Positions 20,206-31,782 of a stretch of 64,000 bases of DNA are shown one piece after another. The DNA lies in assembly GCF_000757425.2 (NCBI RefSeq), contig NZ_JPKR02000003.1, forward strand, positions 1,550,001 through 1,614,000, given 5' to 3'. Numbering within the stretch: the stretch's first letter is position 1; each line of letters opens with the position of its first letter. The notes beneath the pieces are model-generated. The model was not told the origin of the DNA. It searched no databases and was given only the letters and a program-made list of their open reading frames with translations. Source of the DNA: Tatumella morbirosei (lineage in GTDB: Bacteria; Pseudomonadota; Gammaproteobacteria; Enterobacterales; Enterobacteriaceae). The position numbers and the translations under genes are program-made.

Positions 20206-22620
20206 TTACCAGGTATTTCCGATATTAAACTGGAACTGTTCTGCTTTATCACCACTATACTTCTTGACTGGCTGGGCATACGAGAACACCAGCGGACCTA
20301 ACGGTGACATCCATTGCAGTGAAACACCACTTGATACACGGATATTACCTGGCTTGCTGTAATCAGGAATCCCTAAGGCTTCCGTTTCCGTCGTATTCTG
20401 CCAGTTAGTATCCCATACCGTACCGGCATCAACAAACACAGAAGTCCGTAATGAATTACTGTATTGTTGACTCACAAATGGTGTTGGGGTTATTAACTCA
20501 AGGCTGGCAACAGCCATGGCATTGCCGCCCACTGCATCATCCGATTTACAAATACTGTTACTGCTGGTACCGCAGTTTGAGTCCGTACCATATTTATAGT
20601 AAACCGCTTTCGGACCCACAGTGTTCGACTGGAAACCACGAACGGTACTCGAACCGCCAGCATAGAAGTTTTCATAGAACGGCAGCTCTTTATTACCCAG
20701 ACCGTCTCCATACCCGACACGTCCACGACCCAGTAATACCCAGGTACGGTTTTCGTTCAGCGGAACATATTGCTGAGTATCCAGTGTCACCTTGTAATAA
20801 CTGTTATCAGAACCCGGGATAGTCACCTTACCATTCAGGTTAGTACGGTTACCTGCTGTCGGGAAGAAGCCACGGTCCAGCGTGTTATAGGTCCAACCAT
20901 AGTTAAAGGTGAAATCGTCAGAAGAATAGGTACTGTCATCGTTATCGGTAGCAAATGTTTTACCAATCGACCTGAAGTACCGCCACATCGCAATTTGCGG
21001 TTGCATATCAGACAGATCATTGTGGACATAGCCCAGACCGACACGCAGGGTGTTATTCTCATTGACCGGGAAGCCGAGCGTACCGTCAAGACCATAGCTA
21101 CGGTTAGTATAGTCAGACAAATCAGCATCATCGGCTTTAAAGTCATTGTAGAATACACGTCCCCCCAGACTCACACCATCAACGGTGAAGTACGGATCTG
21201 TCATCGACAACTCTGCATAGGTCTGGTAATCGTTTTTGGTACCACTGATACCCACGGTATTACCTGTACCCATCCAGTTTTCCTGGGTGACACCCACCTG
21301 GAAGCTGACACCACTCTCGGTACCGTAACCCACACCGATGTTAAAGGTCCCGGTGTTACGCTCTTTCACCTTGTAAATAACATCAACTTCATCCGGTGAA
21401 CCTGGGACCCGCTGGGTATCCACGTCAACACTTTCAAAGTAACCGGTACGATTCAGACGCTCTTTACCCTGCTCTACCAGGTTGCTGCCGAGCCACGCAC
21501 CTTCCATCTGGCGCATTTCGCGACGCAGTACGGAGTCTTTAGAAGTGGTGTTACCCTCAAAAATCACTTTACGAACGTAGTAACGATTTCCGGCATTTAC
21601 ACTGATATGCAGCTTAACGGTTTTGTCTTTGTCATTAATTTCCGGCTGGGTCATCACCTGCGGATAAGCGTATCCGTAGTTACCCAGCAGTTTCTTAATG
21701 CTGTCTTCGATATGGGTAACCTTTGTCCCATTATACAACTCACCTGGCTTAATTTTTGCCAGCTGTTCGATTTCGGCAGAATGGCCAGCCATATCACCAT
21801 TGACCTCGACTCCGGAGATCTTATATTGATCGCCTTCGGAGATGTTTACAGTGATATAGATCCCTTTCTTGTCCGGAGTCAGACTGACCTGAGTCGAATC
21901 AATATTAAAACGTGCATAACCACGCTCCAGATAGAAGCTACGCAGGGTTTCTAAGTCACCCGCCAGCTTCTGTTTCTGATATTTACGGTCAGCCACCACG
22001 TTCCACCATGGTACCTCGTCCCGTAACTGGAAGCGCGATATCAGCTCGTCAGAACTGAACGCTTTGTTACCGACGATGTTAATCTGCTGAATCTGAGCAG
22101 AAACACCCTCGACAAACACAAATTTCAGATCAACACGGTTACGTGGCAGAGGTGTCACGATCGCTTTTACGTTGGCGGTATATTTACCCACACTGTAATA
22201 GAAATCTTCCAGACCCTTCTCAATCGAAGAGATTGTCGTGCGGTCAAGTGCATCTCCAACCCGAACCCCGGAGGCTTCAAGATTTTGCTTCAGCTGATCA
22301 TCTTTAACCGCTTTGTTACCGGAGAAAGTGATACTGGCAATTGTCGGACGTTCTTTGACCTGGACAATCAGGTCATTACCGTCACGCAGTACCTGAACAT
22401 CTTCGAAATTACCGGTTGCGAAAAGTGAACGAATCGTGTTTCTGATGTCATCATCATTTACTGAATCACCAACACGAACGGGCATGCTGAGCAATGCCGC
22501 CCCGACGGCGACTCGCTGCAACCCTTCGAAATGAATATCTTTCACTACGAAATCGTCTGCACCGTACACGGTGGCGCTGCTGAACAGCAGCGACGCTATG
22601 AGCAACTTTTTCATCGCCAT
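20206..22620 (-). CDS. bamA: outer-membrane protein assembly factor BamA
   Basis: BamA is the core of the machine that inserts beta-barrel proteins into the outer membrane. I start at ATG 22620 ([20 protein letters not shown]), which matches the E. coli signal peptide exactly in layout. The protein is then 804 residues. Five POTRA repeats span about 21-420, followed by a 16-strand barrel ending in QFNIGNTW with the terminal aromatic sorting residue. The loop 6 VRGF motif is present, and the following loop is shorter than in E. coli but keeps its two cysteines. Confidence 0.97.
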   Translation of the reverse strand: MAMKKLLIASLLFSSATVYGADDFVVKDIHFEGLQRVAVGAALLSMPVRVGDSVNDDDIRNTIRSLFATGNFEDVQVLRDGNDLIVQVKERPTIASITFSGNKAVKDDQLKQNLEASGVRVGDALDRTTISSIEKGLEDFYYSVGKYTANVKAIVTPLPRNRVDLKFVFVEGVSAQIQQINIVGNKAFSSDELISRFQLRDEVPWWNVVADRKYQKQKLAGDLETLRSFYLERGYARFNIDSTQVSLTPDKKGIYITVNISEGDQYKISGVEVNGDMAGHSAEIEQLAKIKPGELYNGTKVTHIEDSIKKLLGNYGYAYPQVMTQPEINDKDKTVKLHISVNAGNRYYVRKVIFEGNTTSKDSVLRREMRQMEGAWLGSNLVEQGKERLNRTGYFESVDVDTQRVPGSPDEVDVIYKVKERNTGTFNIGVGYGTESGVSFQVGVTQENWMGTGNTVGISGTKNDYQTYAELSMTDPYFTVDGVSLGGRVFYNDFKADDADLSDYTNRSYGLDGTLGFPVNENNTLRVGLGYVHNDLSDMQPQIAMWRYFRSIGKTFATDNDDSTYSSDDFTFNYGWTYNTLDRGFFPTAGNRTNLNGKVTIPGSDNSYYKVTLDTQQYVPLNENRTWVLLGRGRVGYGDGLGNKELPFYENFYAGGSSTVRGFQSNTVGPKAVYYKYGTDSNCGTSSNSICKSDDAVGGNAMAVASLELITPTPFVSQQYSNSLRTSVFVDAGTVWDTNWQNTTETEALGIPDYSKPGNIRVSSGVSLQWMSPLGPLVFSYAQPVKKYSGDKAEQFQFNIGNTW

Positions 22621-22669
22621 CGTTATTATGCGTGTTCCTAACACATCCCCGTTTGCAGAATTCCACTCT

Positions 22670-24025
22670 CTACAAACGTGAGAAATCATTGAAAAGTGCA
22701 AGCCCCATTAACAACACCAGCGCAACAGAGCCAATGCGATAACTAAAGTCCTGAACTCGCTCAGACACCGGCCCACCTTTGATCTTTTCGACCAGCAGGA
22801 AGAGCAGATGCCCACCATCTAACACCGGTAACGGGACAAGATTAAAAATCCCCAGATTGACACTAATCAACGCCAAAAACATCAAATAGTATATCATTCC
22901 GTACTCAGCTGAAGCCCCCGCTCCCTGGGCGATGGAAATCGGCCCGCTCAGGTTATTCAGCTTTATATCACCAGTCACTAATTTTTCCAGCATTGACGCT
23001 GTCAGCTTCACAAGTTGCCAGGTTTTTACCGAGGCTTCACCTATTGCGACGACAGGCCCGTACTGTCGCAATACTTTGTATTGATCCGGCAGAGGCTGAA
23101 CCCGGGGAATCACTCCCGCAAATCCTTCTTTGCCGTGTCCAGCCGATTTGACCGCTGGAGTCATGGTTAATTCCCGAACTTCACCACCACGTTCAACCAG
23201 AACCTGCAGCGGTTTACCCGGATTATCCCTGACATCAACCACAAAAGATTGCCAGTTTTCTATAACTTTACCATCGACTTTAACGATCCTGTCTCCGGCT
23301 TGCAAACCTGCCATTGCTGCAGGTGAATTTTTCTGCACCTGCGCGAGGACGGTTTCGATGACCGGACCCTTTGGAATAATCCCCAGCGAGGTCACAGGAT
23401 CCTGTTTCTCAGGATCAAACGCCCATTTTCGCAAGTCCAGGTGTCTTACCACCTCATTTGACTGGCCGAATGGAGATAACGTCACAGTCGCTTCGCTGTC
23501 TCCAATTTTACCAATCAATGCCATTCTCACAGCATCCCAGTCAGGCGTTTCGATACCGTCAATGGCTTTAAGTTCCATTCCGGGCTCAATTTGGGCCTGT
23601 TGGGCAACAGAATTGTTGGCTATTTCACCGGTGACCGGCTTTATGCCCGGTACACCATGCATAAAAACCAGCCAGTAAGCAAACACAGCAAAAATGAAAT
23701 TTGCGACAGGACCGGCAGCAATTATAGCTGCACGTTGACCAACTGTTTTACGGGTGTATGCCTGATGAAGGCGATCTGCAGGAACCTCACCGGCACGCTC
23801 ATCCAGCATTTTGACGTAACCGCCCAGCGGAATGACGGCAATAACATACTCGGTGCCCAGTTTGTCTTTCTTCCGCCATAAAGCAGGACCGAAGCCGATA
23901 GAGAAGCGCTCTACCCAGACACCACAGCGACGAGCAACCCAAAAGTGACCAAATTCATGGACGGTAATCAGGATCCCTAACCCGACAATGAATGCGCCAA
24001 TACTCCAAAGTATGCTTCCCATCAC
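22670..24025 (-). CDS. rseP: sigma-E regulated intramembrane zinc protease RseP
   Basis: RseP cuts the anti-sigma factor RseA inside the inner membrane after DegS cleavage, releasing sigma E; it also clears signal peptides. The 451-residue site-2 protease has the zinc motif HEFGH at residues 23-27 in the first membrane segment. Two periplasmic PDZ domains lie around 115-310, and the second metal-ligand motif [12 protein letters not shown] is near 398-409. The second residue is also Met, so either ATG could start the protein. It lies 49 bases before bamA and 9 after cdsA. Confidence 0.97.
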   Translation of the reverse strand: MMGSILWSIGAFIVGLGILITVHEFGHFWVARRCGVWVERFSIGFGPALWRKKDKLGTEYVIAVIPLGGYVKMLDERAGEVPADRLHQAYTRKTVGQRAAIIAAGPVANFIFAVFAYWLVFMHGVPGIKPVTGEIANNSVAQQAQIEPGMELKAIDGIETPDWDAVRMALIGKIGDSEATVTLSPFGQSNEVVRHLDLRKWAFDPEKQDPVTSLGIIPKGPVIETVLAQVQKNSPAAMAGLQAGDRIVKVDGKVIENWQSFVVDVRDNPGKPLQVLVERGGEVRELTMTPAVKSAGHGKEGFAGVIPRVQPLPDQYKVLRQYGPVVAIGEASVKTWQLVKLTASMLEKLVTGDIKLNNLSGPISIAQGAGASAEYGMIYYLMFLALISVNLGIFNLVPLPVLDGGHLLFLLVEKIKGGPVSERVQDFSYRIGSVALVLLMGLALFNDFSRL

Positions 24026-24034
24026 ATGACTTCC

Positions 24035-24892
24035 TTAAACGATATGGAACACCAGCAATAGCAGACAGGCAAAAACCGGCACCGCAGCTGTCAGGCTGTC
24101 GATACGGTCAAGAATACCGCCATGCCCCGGAATCAGATTACCGCTGTCTTTAATGCCAGCTTCCCGCTTGAACATACTCTCGGTCAGGTCGCCCAGTACA
24201 GAAGCCAGGGTAGCAAAAATAGCGCAAATAATCAGAGTCTCAGTGTTGACCGACAAAGGAGCCAACAATGAAAACACCCAGGCAATCACTGCGGAGGTCA
24301 CCAGTCCCCCCAAAAATCCTTCCAGGGTTTTACCCGGTGAAACTCTGGGAGCCAGTTTATGCCTGCCGAATAGCTTACCAAACATGTAAGCTCCGGAATC
24401 TGCGCCCCATACCAGTAACATGACAAACAGCAACCACCAGGCTCCGGCAAAATGATCAACTTCGTAGTGATACTGGCGTAGTGCAATCATCCCCCAGAAA
24501 AACGGTATCAGCGTGAGAGCACCAAAGACCAGACGCAGGAAACGAGACTGACGCCAGAGCACCGCAGATTTTGGGTAAAATAACACCAGAAAAAGTGCGA
24601 CACACCACCAGCTGAGCGAGACATACAAAGAGAGTGATACCGGAGGTTGATGGATATCATGCTGGTAAGGAGGTAAGGGAAACATCATTAAAGCCAGCAG
24701 CAAGCCAAATAAGACAGCCAGCCAGATACGCTGTTGAGTGTTGACCATTCCGGCAAACTGCCCCCATTCCCATGCTGCCAGCATGCATATGATCAGAACA
24801 ATAATATTGAAGCCGATGGGTGGTAACCAGAATAATGCAATGATTACCAACGGAATAAGAATCATCGCGGTAATCAAACGTGACTTTAACAA
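24035..24892 (-). CDS. cdsA: phosphatidate cytidylyltransferase
   Basis: CdsA makes CDP-diacylglycerol from CTP and phosphatidic acid, the branch point for all phospholipids. The 285-residue integral membrane protein has about eight hydrophobic segments. The CDP-diglyceride synthase signature is near the C terminus: SMFKREAGIKDSGNLIPGHG then GILDRIDS, with conserved Lys, Asp and Asp. It lies 18 bases after uppS and 9 before rseP. Confidence 0.97.
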   Translation of the reverse strand: MLKSRLITAMILIPLVIIALFWLPPIGFNIIVLIICMLAAWEWGQFAGMVNTQQRIWLAVLFGLLLALMMFPLPPYQHDIHQPPVSLSLYVSLSWWCVALFLVLFYPKSAVLWRQSRFLRLVFGALTLIPFFWGMIALRQYHYEVDHFAGAWWLLFVMLLVWGADSGAYMFGKLFGRHKLAPRVSPGKTLEGFLGGLVTSAVIAWVFSLLAPLSVNTETLIICAIFATLASVLGDLTESMFKREAGIKDSGNLIPGHGGILDRIDSLTAAVPVFACLLLLVFHIV

Positions 24893-24910
24893 AGGTTACC
24901 CCCGCTCCAT

Positions 24911-25663
24911 TTATGCGCCATCCGGTGCTGCACCGCCAAACCGGCGTTCCCGTATAGAGAAGGCATCCAGTGCACCCTGAAAAACATGTTCATCAAAATC
25001 GGGCCAGAGAACATCACTAAAATAAAATTCTGCATAAGCTACCTGCCACAACAGAAAATTACTAATCCGATGCTCTCCACCTGTCCTTATTACTAAATCT
25101 ACTGGCGAGAGTTTGCAAAGACAAAGCTCATCACCCAGCAGTTGTTCGGAGATATCCTCAGGGGCTAAATCACCCTGTTGCACCAAATGTGCCAGCTTCC
25201 GTACACCATCAACAATATCCCAACGACCGCCATAATTCGCGGCAATATTCAGAGTCAGACCACTGTTTTCGGCTGTCAGAGATTCTGCCAGGCGAATACG
25301 CTCCTGAATCCGGGCACTGAAACGATTAACGTCGCCAATAACTTTCAGACGGACATTGTGTTTGTGCAAACTTTTTACTTCGCTGTCGAGCGCCCAGAGA
25401 AACAGCTCCATCAGTGCTGAAACTTCCTGTTCAGGACGGTTCCAGTTTTCACTGCTAAATGCATATAACGTCAGTGCTTCCATCTCTTTTGTGACAGCGA
25501 ATCTGACCGCACGTCTGACGGCTTTTGCTCCAGCCCGGTGCCCTGATATACGTAACTTTCCCTGGTTTTTCGCCCAGCGTCCGTTACCATCCATAATGAT
25601 AGCAACATGCCGCGGTAGAGCCCTGTGATTTTCAGGGATATGTTCTTGGTATAGGGACGACAT
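24911..25663 (-). CDS. uppS: undecaprenyl diphosphate synthase
   Basis: UppS (IspU) condenses eight isopentenyl units onto farnesyl diphosphate in cis, making the C55 lipid carrier for peptidoglycan and O-antigen. The 250-residue cis-prenyltransferase has the catalytic Asp25 in AIIMDGNGRWA and the conserved HRAGAKAVRR. The C-terminal substrate-binding RTGGEHRISNFLLWQ...E region is present. It heads the cdsA-rseP-bamA series and lies 172 bases downstream of dxr. Confidence 0.97.
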   Translation of the reverse strand: MSSLYQEHIPENHRALPRHVAIIMDGNGRWAKNQGKLRISGHRAGAKAVRRAVRFAVTKEMEALTLYAFSSENWNRPEQEVSALMELFLWALDSEVKSLHKHNVRLKVIGDVNRFSARIQERIRLAESLTAENSGLTLNIAANYGGRWDIVDGVRKLAHLVQQGDLAPEDISEQLLGDELCLCKLSPVDLVIRTGGEHRISNFLLWQVAYAEFYFSDVLWPDFDEHVFQGALDAFSIRERRFGGAAPDGA

Positions 25664-25835
25664 AATGCGTATTAAATTCCTTTCATCAGAGAGTCAAATA
25701 CCTCTGAATACTTTCTGGCCGCAAAAACTTTTCACCGTTGAGGCAAGGCAAAAGCCCCCCACGCACATCTGAAATATGAGCCTGGGACTATACCATTTTC
25801 GCCCGAATCGAACAAATGGCGGCGACACAAAGCTG

Positions 25836-27029
25836 TTATGACAGCTTCGCTAGCCAGTTCTTTGTTCGAATCCGCGTCTGCCTGTCAATCTCCATCACCG
25901 CTTCCACGGTCTCAGGTTCCTCTAATACTGCGGTATCCAGTATCTGTTGATTGACAGCTGCAATGTCAGTGAAACGAATTTGCTGGTTGAGAAATGCTTC
26001 GACTACCACTTCATTCGCCGCATTCAGCACCGTTGTCGCGGCCTGTCCTGAAGCACAGGCATCAATTGCCAGCTTCAGACAAGGGTAACGATGATAGTCA
26101 GGCGCCGTAAAGGTTAATCCGCTCAGACGAGTGAAATCCAGTGGCTTAACGCCCGCCTGAATCCTGTCCGGCCATGCCATTGAATGAGCAATCGGAGTGC
26201 GCATATCAGGTGAACCTAACTGAGCAATGACACTACCGTCACAATAGCGGACCATGGAGTGAATTACCGACTGGGGATGAATCACCACTTCCATTTGCGC
26301 ATCAGCAGCATTAAACAGCCAGCGAGCTTCTATGTATTCAAGACCTTTATTCATCATAGTGGCGGAATCTACTGAAATCTTTTTACCCATCGTCCAGTTC
26401 GGATGGGCACAAGCCTGTTCCGGTGTCATCCGGGGTAATTCATCCAGCGGGATTTCCCGGAAAGGTCCTCCGGACCCTGTCAGAATAACGGAATCAACAC
26501 CACTATCACGTAGCTGAGCATACCCCAACTGTTGCTGTATATCCGCAGGCAAACTCTGAAAAATAGCATTATGTTCGCTGTCGACCGGCATCAGGCAGGC
26601 TCCCGACTGACGGACGGCATCCATAAACAGCCGCCCGCAGGTGACGAGTGACTCTTTATTAGCCAGCAGAACCCGTTTGCCCGCGCGTATGGCTGCCAGT
26701 GTTGGCAGTAAACCCGATGCCCCGACAATCGCCGCCATGACGAGGGAAACTTCAGGTAAGGCCGCTAATTCACTGATCGCCTGAACGCCGGAGAGCACTT
26801 CAGTATCAATCTTCAATGCTTTCAGTCGTTCACGCAATTCCTTAGCCGCCAGCTCATCTGCCATTGCAGCATAACGCGGCAGGAATTCGCTGCACTGTTC
26901 TGCCATAAGCCCGGCATTTTTACCCGCCACCAGTGCTGTCACCTGGTATTTGTCAGGGTTTTCCCGTACAACCGACAAAGTACTGGTCCCTATAGACCCG
27001 GTGGAACCCAGCAGAGTCAAATGTTTCAT
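25836..27029 (-). CDS. dxr: 1-deoxy-D-xylulose 5-phosphate reductoisomerase
   Basis: Dxr (IspC) converts DXP to methylerythritol phosphate with NADPH, the committed step of the non-mevalonate isoprenoid pathway, and is the target of fosmidomycin. I start at ATG 27029, which has GGAA 6 bases upstream and gives 397 residues (E. coli 398). An ATG four codons earlier is also in frame. Visible are the dinucleotide motif [21 protein letters not shown], the metal site in VDSEHNAI and [13 protein letters not shown]. Its product supplies uppS just downstream. Confidence 0.97.
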   Translation of the reverse strand: MKHLTLLGSTGSIGTSTLSVVRENPDKYQVTALVAGKNAGLMAEQCSEFLPRYAAMADELAAKELRERLKALKIDTEVLSGVQAISELAALPEVSLVMAAIVGASGLLPTLAAIRAGKRVLLANKESLVTCGRLFMDAVRQSGACLMPVDSEHNAIFQSLPADIQQQLGYAQLRDSGVDSVILTGSGGPFREIPLDELPRMTPEQACAHPNWTMGKKISVDSATMMNKGLEYIEARWLFNAADAQMEVVIHPQSVIHSMVRYCDGSVIAQLGSPDMRTPIAHSMAWPDRIQAGVKPLDFTRLSGLTFTAPDYHRYPCLKLAIDACASGQAATTVLNAANEVVVEAFLNQQIRFTDIAAVNQQILDTAVLEEPETVEAVMEIDRQTRIRTKNWLAKLS

Positions 27030-27095
27030 GAATATTTCCATTTATAATCAAAGAGTAAACAACCAGACACGCTGTCGGGGTAGCCAACAATGTAA

Positions 27096-27140
27096 AACGC
27101 CGCGTAGAAAGACATCACTATGGCTTTCTTTCGCGGCGTT
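27096..27140 (-). terminator. long interrupted hairpin after frr
   Basis: AACGCCGCG (27096-27104) pairs perfectly with CGCGGCGTT (27132-27140). Inside it AGAAAG (27106-27111) pairs with CTTTCT (27124-27129), giving a tall stem with a small interruption. On the minus strand it is followed by TTTTAC, and it begins 21 bases after the frr stop. A terminator or attenuator between frr and dxr is the simplest reading. Confidence 0.6.
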
Positions 27141-27161
27141 AGTCAGTCTGGCAAAGCGAGA

Positions 27162-27719
27162 TTAAAACTCCATTAACTCCGCTTCTTTTTCTGCCAGAGC
27201 AGCATCCACTTTTTTGATGCTGACATCGGTCATTTTCTGGATTTCATCCTGAGCACGACGTTCATCATCTTCGCTGATTTCTTTATCTTTCAGCAGGGCT
27301 TTGATTTTATCGTTACTGTCGCGACGCACGTTTCGTACGGAAACACGCCCCTGCTCTGCTTCACCACGCACTACTTTGATCAAATCTTTACGACGCTCTT
27401 CGGTCAGCGCTGGCAGTGGAACACGGATGTCAGATCCGGCTGAACTTGGATTCAGGCCGAGATCAGAAGCCATAATTGCTTTCTCAATGGCAGGGCTTAA
27501 TGAACGATCAAACACATTGATCTTCAGTGTGCGGGAGTCTTCTACAGTCACGCTAGCCAGCTGACGCAGGGGCGTTGGGGCACCATAATACTCAACTACA
27601 ATGCCATCCAGCAGAGAAGGAGATGCACGCCCGGTGCGCACTTTAGAAATCGTATTTTTAAACGCTTCTACGCATTTTTCCATGCGTACTTCAGCATCTT
27701 TTTTAATATCGTTAATCAC
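27162..27719 (-). CDS. frr: ribosome recycling factor
   Basis: Frr works with EF-G to split the post-termination ribosome. I start at GTG 27719, preceded by AAGGG at 7 bases. This gives exactly the E. coli length of 185 residues and aligns from the second residue ([15 protein letters not shown]). The longer in-frame ATG upstream would add 31 unrelated residues. The protein has the three-helix bundle with [11 protein letters not shown] and the [14 protein letters not shown] region. It lies downstream of pyrH, as in E. coli. Confidence 0.96.
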   Translation of the reverse strand: MINDIKKDAEVRMEKCVEAFKNTISKVRTGRASPSLLDGIVVEYYGAPTPLRQLASVTVEDSRTLKINVFDRSLSPAIEKAIMASDLGLNPSSAGSDIRVPLPALTEERRKDLIKVVRGEAEQGRVSVRNVRRDSNDKIKALLKDKEISEDDERRAQDEIQKMTDVSIKKVDAALAEKEAELMEF

Positions 27720-27868
27720 ATTAAAACCCTTGGATTCGTTTGGTCTGATGTTTTTGCCTGAGCGACAGGCAAAATGGGGTCCGTCATCATCAGTGAATCT
27801 GAACAGCACCAATGACTGATAACCAGTGTTGTTCAGAATATACCTTATTTTAATTTATGCTGACAGGA

Positions 27869-28594
27869 TTACTGCGCGATCAGGGTACCTTCTTTTTCAC
27901 CCATCACAACCCGACGCAATGCCCCTGGTTTATTCATATTGAACACCCGAATTGGTAGGTTATGATCGCGGGCCAGAGTAAAGGCAGCCAGGTCCATGAC
28001 CTTCAGTTCGCGTTCCAGCACATCCTGATAGCTCAATTTTTCATACAATTCAGCATCCGGCGTCGTCATTGGGTCGGCAGAATAAACGCCATCAACCTTG
28101 GTCGCTTTTAAAACGACATCGGCTTCAATTTCGATACCACGCAGACAGGCCGCTGAATCCGTAGTAAAAAACGGGTTACCGGTTCCGGCAGCAAAAATAA
28201 CCACCCGGTTATTTCTCAGCTGGCTAATCGCTTCTGCCCAGCTGTAGTTATCACACACACCGTTCAAAGGAATTGCGGACATCAGACGGGCATTAACATA
28301 AGCGCGATGTAGTGCATCACGCATTGCCAGACCATTCATTACGGTGGCCAGCATTCCCATATGGTCACCGACCACACGGTTCATTCCGGCTTTAGCAAGA
28401 CCGGCGCCGCGGAACAGGTTACCGCCGCCAATCACGACCCCAACCTGGATGCCCAATTCAACCAGCTCTTTAATTTCCTGAGCCATACGGTCAAGGATGC
28501 TGGCATCAATACCGAAACCTTCAGCACCCTGCAGGGCTTCGCCGCTCAGTTTAAGAAGGATACGTTGATATACCGGTTTTGCGTTGGTCGCCAT
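27869..28594 (-). CDS. pyrH: uridylate kinase
   Basis: PyrH phosphorylates UMP to UDP; it is hexameric, activated by GTP and inhibited by UTP. The protein is 241 residues from ATG 28594, the E. coli length. An ATG seven codons upstream exists but aligns with nothing. It shows the amino-acid kinase motifs [36 protein letters not shown] and KATKVDGVY. It lies in the rpsB-tsf-pyrH-frr cluster, linking translation and nucleotide supply. Confidence 0.97.
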   Translation of the reverse strand: MATNAKPVYQRILLKLSGEALQGAEGFGIDASILDRMAQEIKELVELGIQVGVVIGGGNLFRGAGLAKAGMNRVVGDHMGMLATVMNGLAMRDALHRAYVNARLMSAIPLNGVCDNYSWAEAISQLRNNRVVIFAAGTGNPFFTTDSAACLRGIEIEADVVLKATKVDGVYSADPMTTPDAELYEKLSYQDVLERELKVMDLAAFTLARDHNLPIRVFNMNKPGALRRVVMGEKEGTLIAQ

Positions 28595-28721
28595 GATCAT
28601 TAATTCCTGGAACATGAGTGAATAAAGAAGAGGTAAATCTGTTCTTTCATCCAGCCTGACTTTTTCTCAAAAGACTCACGGGATGAAACGGAAGTTGTCT
28701 GTGAACTCACTATCAACAGAC

Positions 28722-28752
28722 AAAAAAGAACCGCCCTTCTGGCGGTTCTTTC
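28722..28752 (-). terminator. terminator after tsf
   Basis: On the minus strand AAAGAACCGCC, loop AGAA, GGCGGTTCTTT forms a perfect stem of about 11 pairs followed by TTTT. It begins 6 bases past the tsf stop and separates rpsB-tsf from pyrH. Confidence 0.88.
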
Positions 28753-28758
28753 AGAGCA

Positions 28759-29610
28759 TTAAGACTGTTTGGACATTGCTGCAACTTCAGCAGCAAAATC
28801 AGACTCAACTTTCTCGATACCTTCACCCACTTCGAAGCGGATAAAGTTAACTACGTCAGCACCTTTCTCTTTCAGCAACTGACCAACAGTTTTAGAAGGA
28901 TCCATTACGAACGGCTGACCGGTCAGAGAAACTTCACCGGTAAATTTGTTCATACGGCCTGAAACCATTTTTTCTGCGATTTCACGTGGCTTACCAGACT
29001 GCATAGCAATATCCAGCTGGATCTGGTGCTCACGGGCAACCACATCTGCGGGAACGTCATCTGGTTTAACGTATTCAGGTTTGCTGGCTGCAATGTGCAT
29101 TGCAACGTGTTTAACCAGCTCTTCGTCAGCACCTGTTGCAGCCACCAGAACACCGATACGTGCACCGTGCAGGTAAGAACCTACCACGTCGCCTTCCAGC
29201 TGAGCAACACGACGGATATTGATGTTTTCACCAATTTTAGAGACCAGCGCAGTACGCTGTTCTTCAAATTTAGCTTTCAGAGCTTCAATATCAGTGATTT
29301 TCTCAGCCACTGCCGCGGCCAGAACTTCTTTACCAAATGCCAGGAAGCCTGCATCTTTAGCAACGAAGTCAGTTTCGCAGTTCAGTTCGATAATTACACC
29401 AGTGTTACCTTCAACGTTAGTCAGGATCACACCTTCAGCAGCAACGCGACCTGATTTCTTCGCAGCTTTTGCCTGGCCAGACTTACGCATGTTGTCGATA
29501 GCCAGTTCGATATCGCCGTTAGCTTCAACCAGCGCTTTTTTACATTCCATCATGCCAGCGCCAGTGCGCTCGCGCAGTTCTTTTACCAGAGCAGCGGTAA
29601 TGTCAGCCAT
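28759..29610 (-). CDS. tsf: elongation factor Ts
   Basis: EF-Ts exchanges GDP for GTP on EF-Tu. The 283-residue protein has the N-terminal UBA-like module ([20 protein letters not shown]), then the core with the TDFVAKD motif near residue 80 that pushes into the EF-Tu nucleotide site. The coiled-coil and C-terminal modules follow. It lies downstream of rpsB across a hairpin and ends in a strong terminator. Confidence 0.98.
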   Translation of the reverse strand: MADITAALVKELRERTGAGMMECKKALVEANGDIELAIDNMRKSGQAKAAKKSGRVAAEGVILTNVEGNTGVIIELNCETDFVAKDAGFLAFGKEVLAAAVAEKITDIEALKAKFEEQRTALVSKIGENINIRRVAQLEGDVVGSYLHGARIGVLVAATGADEELVKHVAMHIAASKPEYVKPDDVPADVVAREHQIQLDIAMQSGKPREIAEKMVSGRMNKFTGEVSLTGQPFVMDPSKTVGQLLKEKGADVVNFIRFEVGEGIEKVESDFAAEVAAMSKQS

Positions 29611-29736
29611 TCTTAATGTCCTCGGTTAACTGTGGTCTGTTTGCTTTACCCGGAGATAACAACAAACAGCATCATTTCGCAGGAGATTTACTTCGCCCAG
29701 CGGAACGTATTCACGCTAAACGAATTTTAAATAATG

Positions 29737-29759
29737 AAAGGGGCCGGTTTCGGCCCCTT
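29737..29759 (-). terminator. rpsB-tsf intergenic hairpin
   Basis: On the minus strand AAGGGGCCG, loop AAA, CCGGCCCCTT forms a strong stem, then TCATTATTT. It lies between rpsB and tsf, where E. coli also has a partial terminator. That fits a lower level of EF-Ts than S2 from the shared transcript (inference). Confidence 0.7.
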
Positions 29760-29804
29760 GCAGATAACATCTGACGTTAAGGGCTCTTTACAGAGCAAAC
29801 CTTA

Positions 29805-30743
<939 letters not shown>

Positions 30744-30773
30744 TTTATACCACAAATCCCCCACTCACGGCAA
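30744..30773 (-). promoter_or_regulatory. rpsB promoter
   Basis: On the minus strand -35 TTGCCG (30768-30773), an 18-base spacer and -10 TATAAA (30744-30749) are followed by a GC-rich discriminator (ACGCGCCG). The GC-rich discriminator is typical of ribosomal protein promoters under negative ppGpp/DksA control. The divergent map gene starts about 150 bases away; nothing else gene-like lies in the 396-base gap. Confidence 0.7.
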
Positions 30774-30926
30774 TATTTGTTGCCCGGTGGAGGTTAAAAT
30801 TCCTGCGTCTCTGTTCACACCTGATGGACTGATTAACATTGGCAGCCGTTTAGCTGGCTGTTAACATATCCGGTATCATTATTTTATTTTTGCCAGCCTC
30901 TGGCTGGTCGCACCCGGACTGATTTC

Positions 30927-31721
30927 ATGGCTATTTCAATAAAGACTCCCGAAGATATCGAAAAAATGCGTGTTGCCGGCCGCCTGGCGGCTGAAGTGCT
31001 GGAAATGATTGCAGAACATGTGAAACCTGGTATCTCTACCGGCGAACTGGACCGTATCTGTGATAACTACATCACTCAACATCAGCATGCGGTTTCAGCC
31101 TGCCTCGGCTATCATGGTTACCCGAAATCAGTCTGTATTTCGATCAACGAAGTGGTATGCCATGGCATCCCCAGCGACGATCGCCTGCTCAAAGATGGCG
31201 ATATTGTGAACATTGATGTTACCGTAATTAAAGATGGCTTCCATGGTGATACCTCAAAAATGTTTATCGCCGGCACGCCTACCATTCTGGGAGAACGTCT
31301 GTGTCGCGTGACACAGGAAAGTCTCTATCTCGCGCTGAAAATGGTGAAACCGGGTATCCGTTTACGGACGCTGGGCCGTGAGATTCAAAAATTTGTCGAA
31401 GCTCAGGACTTTTCTGTCGTCCGTGAGTACTGCGGGCATGGTATCGGCCGGGGATTCCATGAAGAGCCTCAGGTTCTGCATTACGATGCAGATGATGGAG
31501 GCGTGGTACTGCAACCGGGCATGACATTTACCATTGAGCCGATGGTCAACGCAGGAGATTACCGGATTCGCAGTATGAAAGACGGCTGGACAGTGAAAAC
31601 CAAAGATCGAAGCTTGTCGGCACAATACGAACATACTATTGTGGTGACAGACAATGGCTGTGAGATTTTAACCCTGCGTAAGGAAGAAACACTTCCGGCC
31701 ATTCTGGTTAACGAAGGTTAA
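30927..31721 (+). CDS. map: methionine aminopeptidase, type I
   Basis: Map removes the initiator methionine from nascent proteins with small second residues; it is essential. The 264-residue protein equals E. coli Map. The two-metal pita-bread fold is shown by the metal ligands: Asp in VNIDVTVIKDGFHGDTS (two), His in GHGIGRGFHEEP, Glu in TIEPMVN and Glu in QYEHTIVV. It is divergent from rpsB, as in E. coli, and followed by a terminator. Confidence 0.98.
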   Translation: MAISIKTPEDIEKMRVAGRLAAEVLEMIAEHVKPGISTGELDRICDNYITQHQHAVSACLGYHGYPKSVCISINEVVCHGIPSDDRLLKDGDIVNIDVTVIKDGFHGDTSKMFIAGTPTILGERLCRVTQESLYLALKMVKPGIRLRTLGREIQKFVEAQDFSVVREYCGHGIGRGFHEEPQVLHYDADDGGVVLQPGMTFTIEPMVNAGDYRIRSMKDGWTVKTKDRSLSAQYEHTIVVTDNGCEILTLRKEETLPAILVNEG

Positions 31722-31742
31722 ATCTGACAAATAATTCCTGAA

Positions 31743-31765
31743 GCCGGCTTTTGCCGGTTTTTTTA
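31743..31765 (+). terminator. terminator after map
   Basis: GCCGG, loop CTTTTG-like, CCGG forms a short GC stem followed by seven T, 21 bases past the map stop and just before glnD. Confidence 0.75.
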
Positions 31766-31782
31766 TCCAATGAGTAGCGACG

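Noticed and set aside
20770-21399. 209-codon plus-strand frame opposite bamA
   Set aside because: Antisense shadow of the BamA barrel, no start signal, no domain.
23130-23678. 182-codon plus-strand frame opposite rseP
   Set aside because: Antisense shadow of the RseP PDZ region.
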